A stretch of 6,134 nt of DNA. Source: an uncultured Collinsella sp. (GTDB lineage Bacteria > Actinomycetota > Coriobacteriia > Coriobacteriales > Coriobacteriaceae). This document shows, piece by piece, positions 4,824-6,134 of this stretch; within the stretch, counting starts at the first letter, position 1, and every line of letters starts with the position of its first letter. Below the pieces are notes generated by a model, which was given only the letters and a program-made list of their open reading frames with translations, was not told the DNA's origin and searched no databases. Both the position numbers and the translations under genes were made by a program. The stretch covers positions 1 to 6,134 of the forward strand of contig CABQMC010000097.1 of the NCBI GenBank assembly GCA_902465115.1, in the 5' to 3' direction.

Positions 4824-5528
4824 ATGCCTTATTACTATGGATACGGCTTTGGCATCGACCCGCTGTACCTGCTGGTTGTTCTTGTCTGCACGGTGCTTGG
4901 CCTTGCCGCACAGAACTATATCAACTCGACGTACAAAACCTGGTCCAAGGTTCGCTCGGACGGCGATACGGGTGCCACAGTCGCTCGCCGCATGCTCGAT
5001 GCCAACGGTTGTAGCGCCGTGGGTATCAAGGGTGTCGCTGGCGAGCTCACTGACCATTACAACCCGCAGGACAACAACCTGTATCTGTCGGATGCCAACC
5101 GTTCGGGCGGTTCGGTCGCAAGCGTTGCCGTCGCCTGCCACGAGGCGGGCCATGCCGCCCAGCGTCAAAGCGGCTATGCCATGATGAAAGTGCGTACCGC
5201 CCTCGTGCCGGTCGTCAACTTTACCCAGAACACCTGGACCATCGTGTTACTCTTGGGCCTGTTTATGAACATTGCCGGGCTCACGACCCTCGCGTTGATC
5301 TTCTTCTCGTTTAGTGTGCTGTTCCAACTCGTTACGTTGCCTGTCGAGATTGACGCCAGCCGACGTGCTGTGGCGTACATCGAGCAGTCGGGCATGAGCT
5401 CCAAGCAGGTCAACGGCGCCAAGAAGGTACTGACGGCAGCCGCGCTTACCTATGTGGCTGCAGCGCTCACTTCGATCATTCAGTTGCTCTACCTTATGGC
5501 TCGCTACAACAGAAACTCCAACCGATAA
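4824..5528 (+). CDS. Membrane zinc metallopeptidase, YugP family
   Basis: The 234-residue protein has the size and layout of the YugP-like zinc peptidase family (Pfam Zn_peptidase_2). This is a widespread but poorly characterised group of membrane proteases. Residues about 13-30 form a first membrane span. A cytoplasmic or periplasmic stretch then leads to the zinc motif H-E-A-G-H at 106-110, where the two histidines bind zinc and Glu107 is catalytic. Hydrophobic spans follow near 127-150, 150-172 and 200-225. The conserved L-P-V-E-I-D-A-S segment (172-179) probably gives the third zinc ligand (Glu175 or Asp177). GGAGG at 4812-4816, 7 nt before the ATG, fixes the start. The N-terminus is unusually rich in Tyr and Gly. 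The biological substrate is not known for the family. It lies between ribonuclease D and xseA, with no evident functional tie to either. Confidence 0.9.
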   Translation: MPYYYGYGFGIDPLYLLVVLVCTVLGLAAQNYINSTYKTWSKVRSDGDTGATVARRMLDANGCSAVGIKGVAGELTDHYNPQDNNLYLSDANRSGGSVASVAVACHEAGHAAQRQSGYAMMKVRTALVPVVNFTQNTWTIVLLLGLFMNIAGLTTLALIFFSFSVLFQLVTLPVEIDASRRAVAYIEQSGMSSKQVNGAKKVLTAAALTYVAAALTSIIQLLYLMARYNRNSNR

Positions 5529-5543
5529 CAAATGGGACAGGCA

Positions 5544-5575
5544 GGCGCCGCGGGGATTCGTGTCCTCGCGGCGCT
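5544..5575 (+). terminator. GC-rich terminator-like hairpin between the peptidase gene and xseA
   Basis: The left arm from 5544 to 5556 pairs with 5563-5575. Its core GCGCCGCG (5545-5552) and CGCGGCGC (5567-5574) is perfect, the pairing continues inward to a 6-base loop, and two positions are G/T pairs. It starts 15 bases after the peptidase stop codon. No T-run follows (TGTACTATGTG), so it may pause or only partly terminate transcription. It could instead protect the 3' end of the upstream mRNA. Confidence 0.5.
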
Positions 5576-5631
5576 GTACTATGTGTTGGACTTAATTTCG
5601 CACGGGGCCGGAGCCTCTGTGCTCGATAACG

Positions 5632-5639
5632 AAAGGAGG
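5632..5639 (+). promoter_or_regulatory. Strong ribosome binding site fixing the GTG start of xseA
   Basis: AAAGGAGG is close to the full anti-Shine-Dalgarno complement and lies 4 nt before the GTG at 5644. It decides the start in the absence of an ATG nearby. The spacing is a little short. Confidence 0.75.
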
Positions 5640-5643
5640 CTGC

Positions 5644-6134
5644 GTGGCAGGCTGGAACCTAACCGGTAATGCCGTTTCCGCCGAGTTCGACGGTTCGGAC
5701 GAGCAAGAGCGCAAGGAGCTCAGCGTGAGCCAGGCGGTGGAGATTGCCGCCGGTGCGCTCGATGCCATTCCGCAGCTGAGCGTCTTGGGCGAGGTCACGG
5801 GTTTTCGTGGTCCTAACGCCCGAAGCGGCCACTGCTATTTCCAGATCAAGGACGATTCGGCCGCCGTTGACTGCATCATTTGGAAGGGTGCCTATCTCAA
5901 GCGCACGTTCGATCTGCGCGACGGTATGCAGGTGAGCTTTAAGGGCAGCTTCAATCTCTATAAGGCTACGGGCCGCATGAGCTTTGTCGCTCGCTCGTTT
6001 TCGCTGGCGGGGGAGGGTCTGCTGCGTCAACAAGTGGCGCAACTGGCCGAAAAGCTACGCCGTGAGGGTCTGATGGACGAAGCGCGCAAGCGCCGCATCC
6101 CGGTGTTCTGCTCCCGCGTGGCGGTCGTCACCTC
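5644..6134 (+). CDS. xseA: Exonuclease VII large subunit, 5' part (truncated by the right edge)
   Basis: Exonuclease VII (XseA with several XseB subunits) degrades single-stranded DNA from both ends into oligonucleotides during repair and recombination. The window holds 163 codons. After an extension of about 25 residues, the OB-fold DNA-binding domain runs from L-S-V-S-Q-A-V (26-32) through G-E-V-T-G-F-R (49-55) and S-G-H-C-Y-F-Q-I-K-D (61-70) to about 121. The joining helix (123-143) carries G-E-G-L-L, and the catalytic region opens with D-E-A-R-K-R at 145-150 and R-V-A-V-V-T at 158-163. The order and wording match the family closely. The start is a GTG chosen for the AAAGGAGG just upstream. 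The N-terminal extension is polar and acidic, and longer than in E. coli as far as I recall. xseB would be expected downstream, outside the window. Confidence 0.93.
   Translation, partial: MAGWNLTGNAVSAEFDGSDEQERKELSVSQAVEIAAGALDAIPQLSVLGEVTGFRGPNARSGHCYFQIKDDSAAVDCIIWKGAYLKRTFDLRDGMQVSFKGSFNLYKATGRMSFVARSFSLAGEGLLRQQVAQLAEKLRREGLMDEARKRRIPVFCSRVAVVT

Noticed and set aside
4599..5168. 189-codon minus-strand open frame across the RNase D and peptidase genes
   Set aside because: It spans two well-supported genes in antisense and their intergenic region, and has no recognisable motif.
5659..6042. 127-codon minus-strand open frame opposite xseA
   Set aside because: The plus-strand frame matches exonuclease VII motifs throughout, so this is a shadow.
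1..6134. tRNA, rRNA, insertion sequence or phage genes
   Set aside because: I saw no tRNA cloverleaf with a T-loop motif, no transposase or integrase frame, and no terminal inverted repeats with target duplications.

Overview
The window looks like chromosomal DNA from a high-GC, Gram-positive gut actinomycete, most likely of the class Coriobacteriia (Collinsella-like). The basis is the GC-rich coding sequence, strong AGGAGG-type ribosome binding sites, an LPXTG surface protein carrying a C69 peptidase, and the particular housekeeping genes. The genus is inferred from general resemblance; no search was run.

Left half, all on the minus strand. Positions 1-64 hold the first 21 codons of an unidentified gene that runs off the left edge. 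Positions 65-251 are an intergenic stretch with three inverted repeats (the terminator region of the next gene) and a probable promoter for the edge gene. Positions 252-2201 encode a secreted C69-family dipeptidase: a signal peptide ends directly before the presumed catalytic Cys34, followed by the peptidase domain, a Pro-rich linker built from tandem 18-bp repeats, and an LPTTG sortase signal. Positions 2202-2507 are non-coding, with a leader hairpin, a weak promoter candidate and the terminator of the next transcription unit. Positions 2508-2600 encode a 30-residue single-span membrane peptide. Its ribosome binding site overlaps the stop codon of a lipid/diacylglycerol kinase-family gene (2610-3527). 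These two genes appear to form a small operon.

Right half, plus strand. A 98-bp divergent intergenic region separates the kinase from ribonuclease D (3626-4759), a DEDDy exonuclease with an HRDC domain. It is followed by a YugP-type membrane zinc metallopeptidase (4824-5528), a GC-rich hairpin, and the 5' part of xseA, the exonuclease VII large subunit (5644 to the right edge).

Taken together this is mostly ordinary housekeeping DNA with one surface-exposed protein. RNase D and exonuclease VII are both nucleases but act on RNA and DNA respectively, and nothing in the sequence links them beyond proximity. The parts least explained by known families are the 30-residue membrane peptide, the repeat-built linker of the anchored peptidase, the GTAC variant of a nucleotide-loop motif in the kinase, and the palindrome over the -10 of the left-edge gene. 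I found no convincing evidence for a new multi-gene system.
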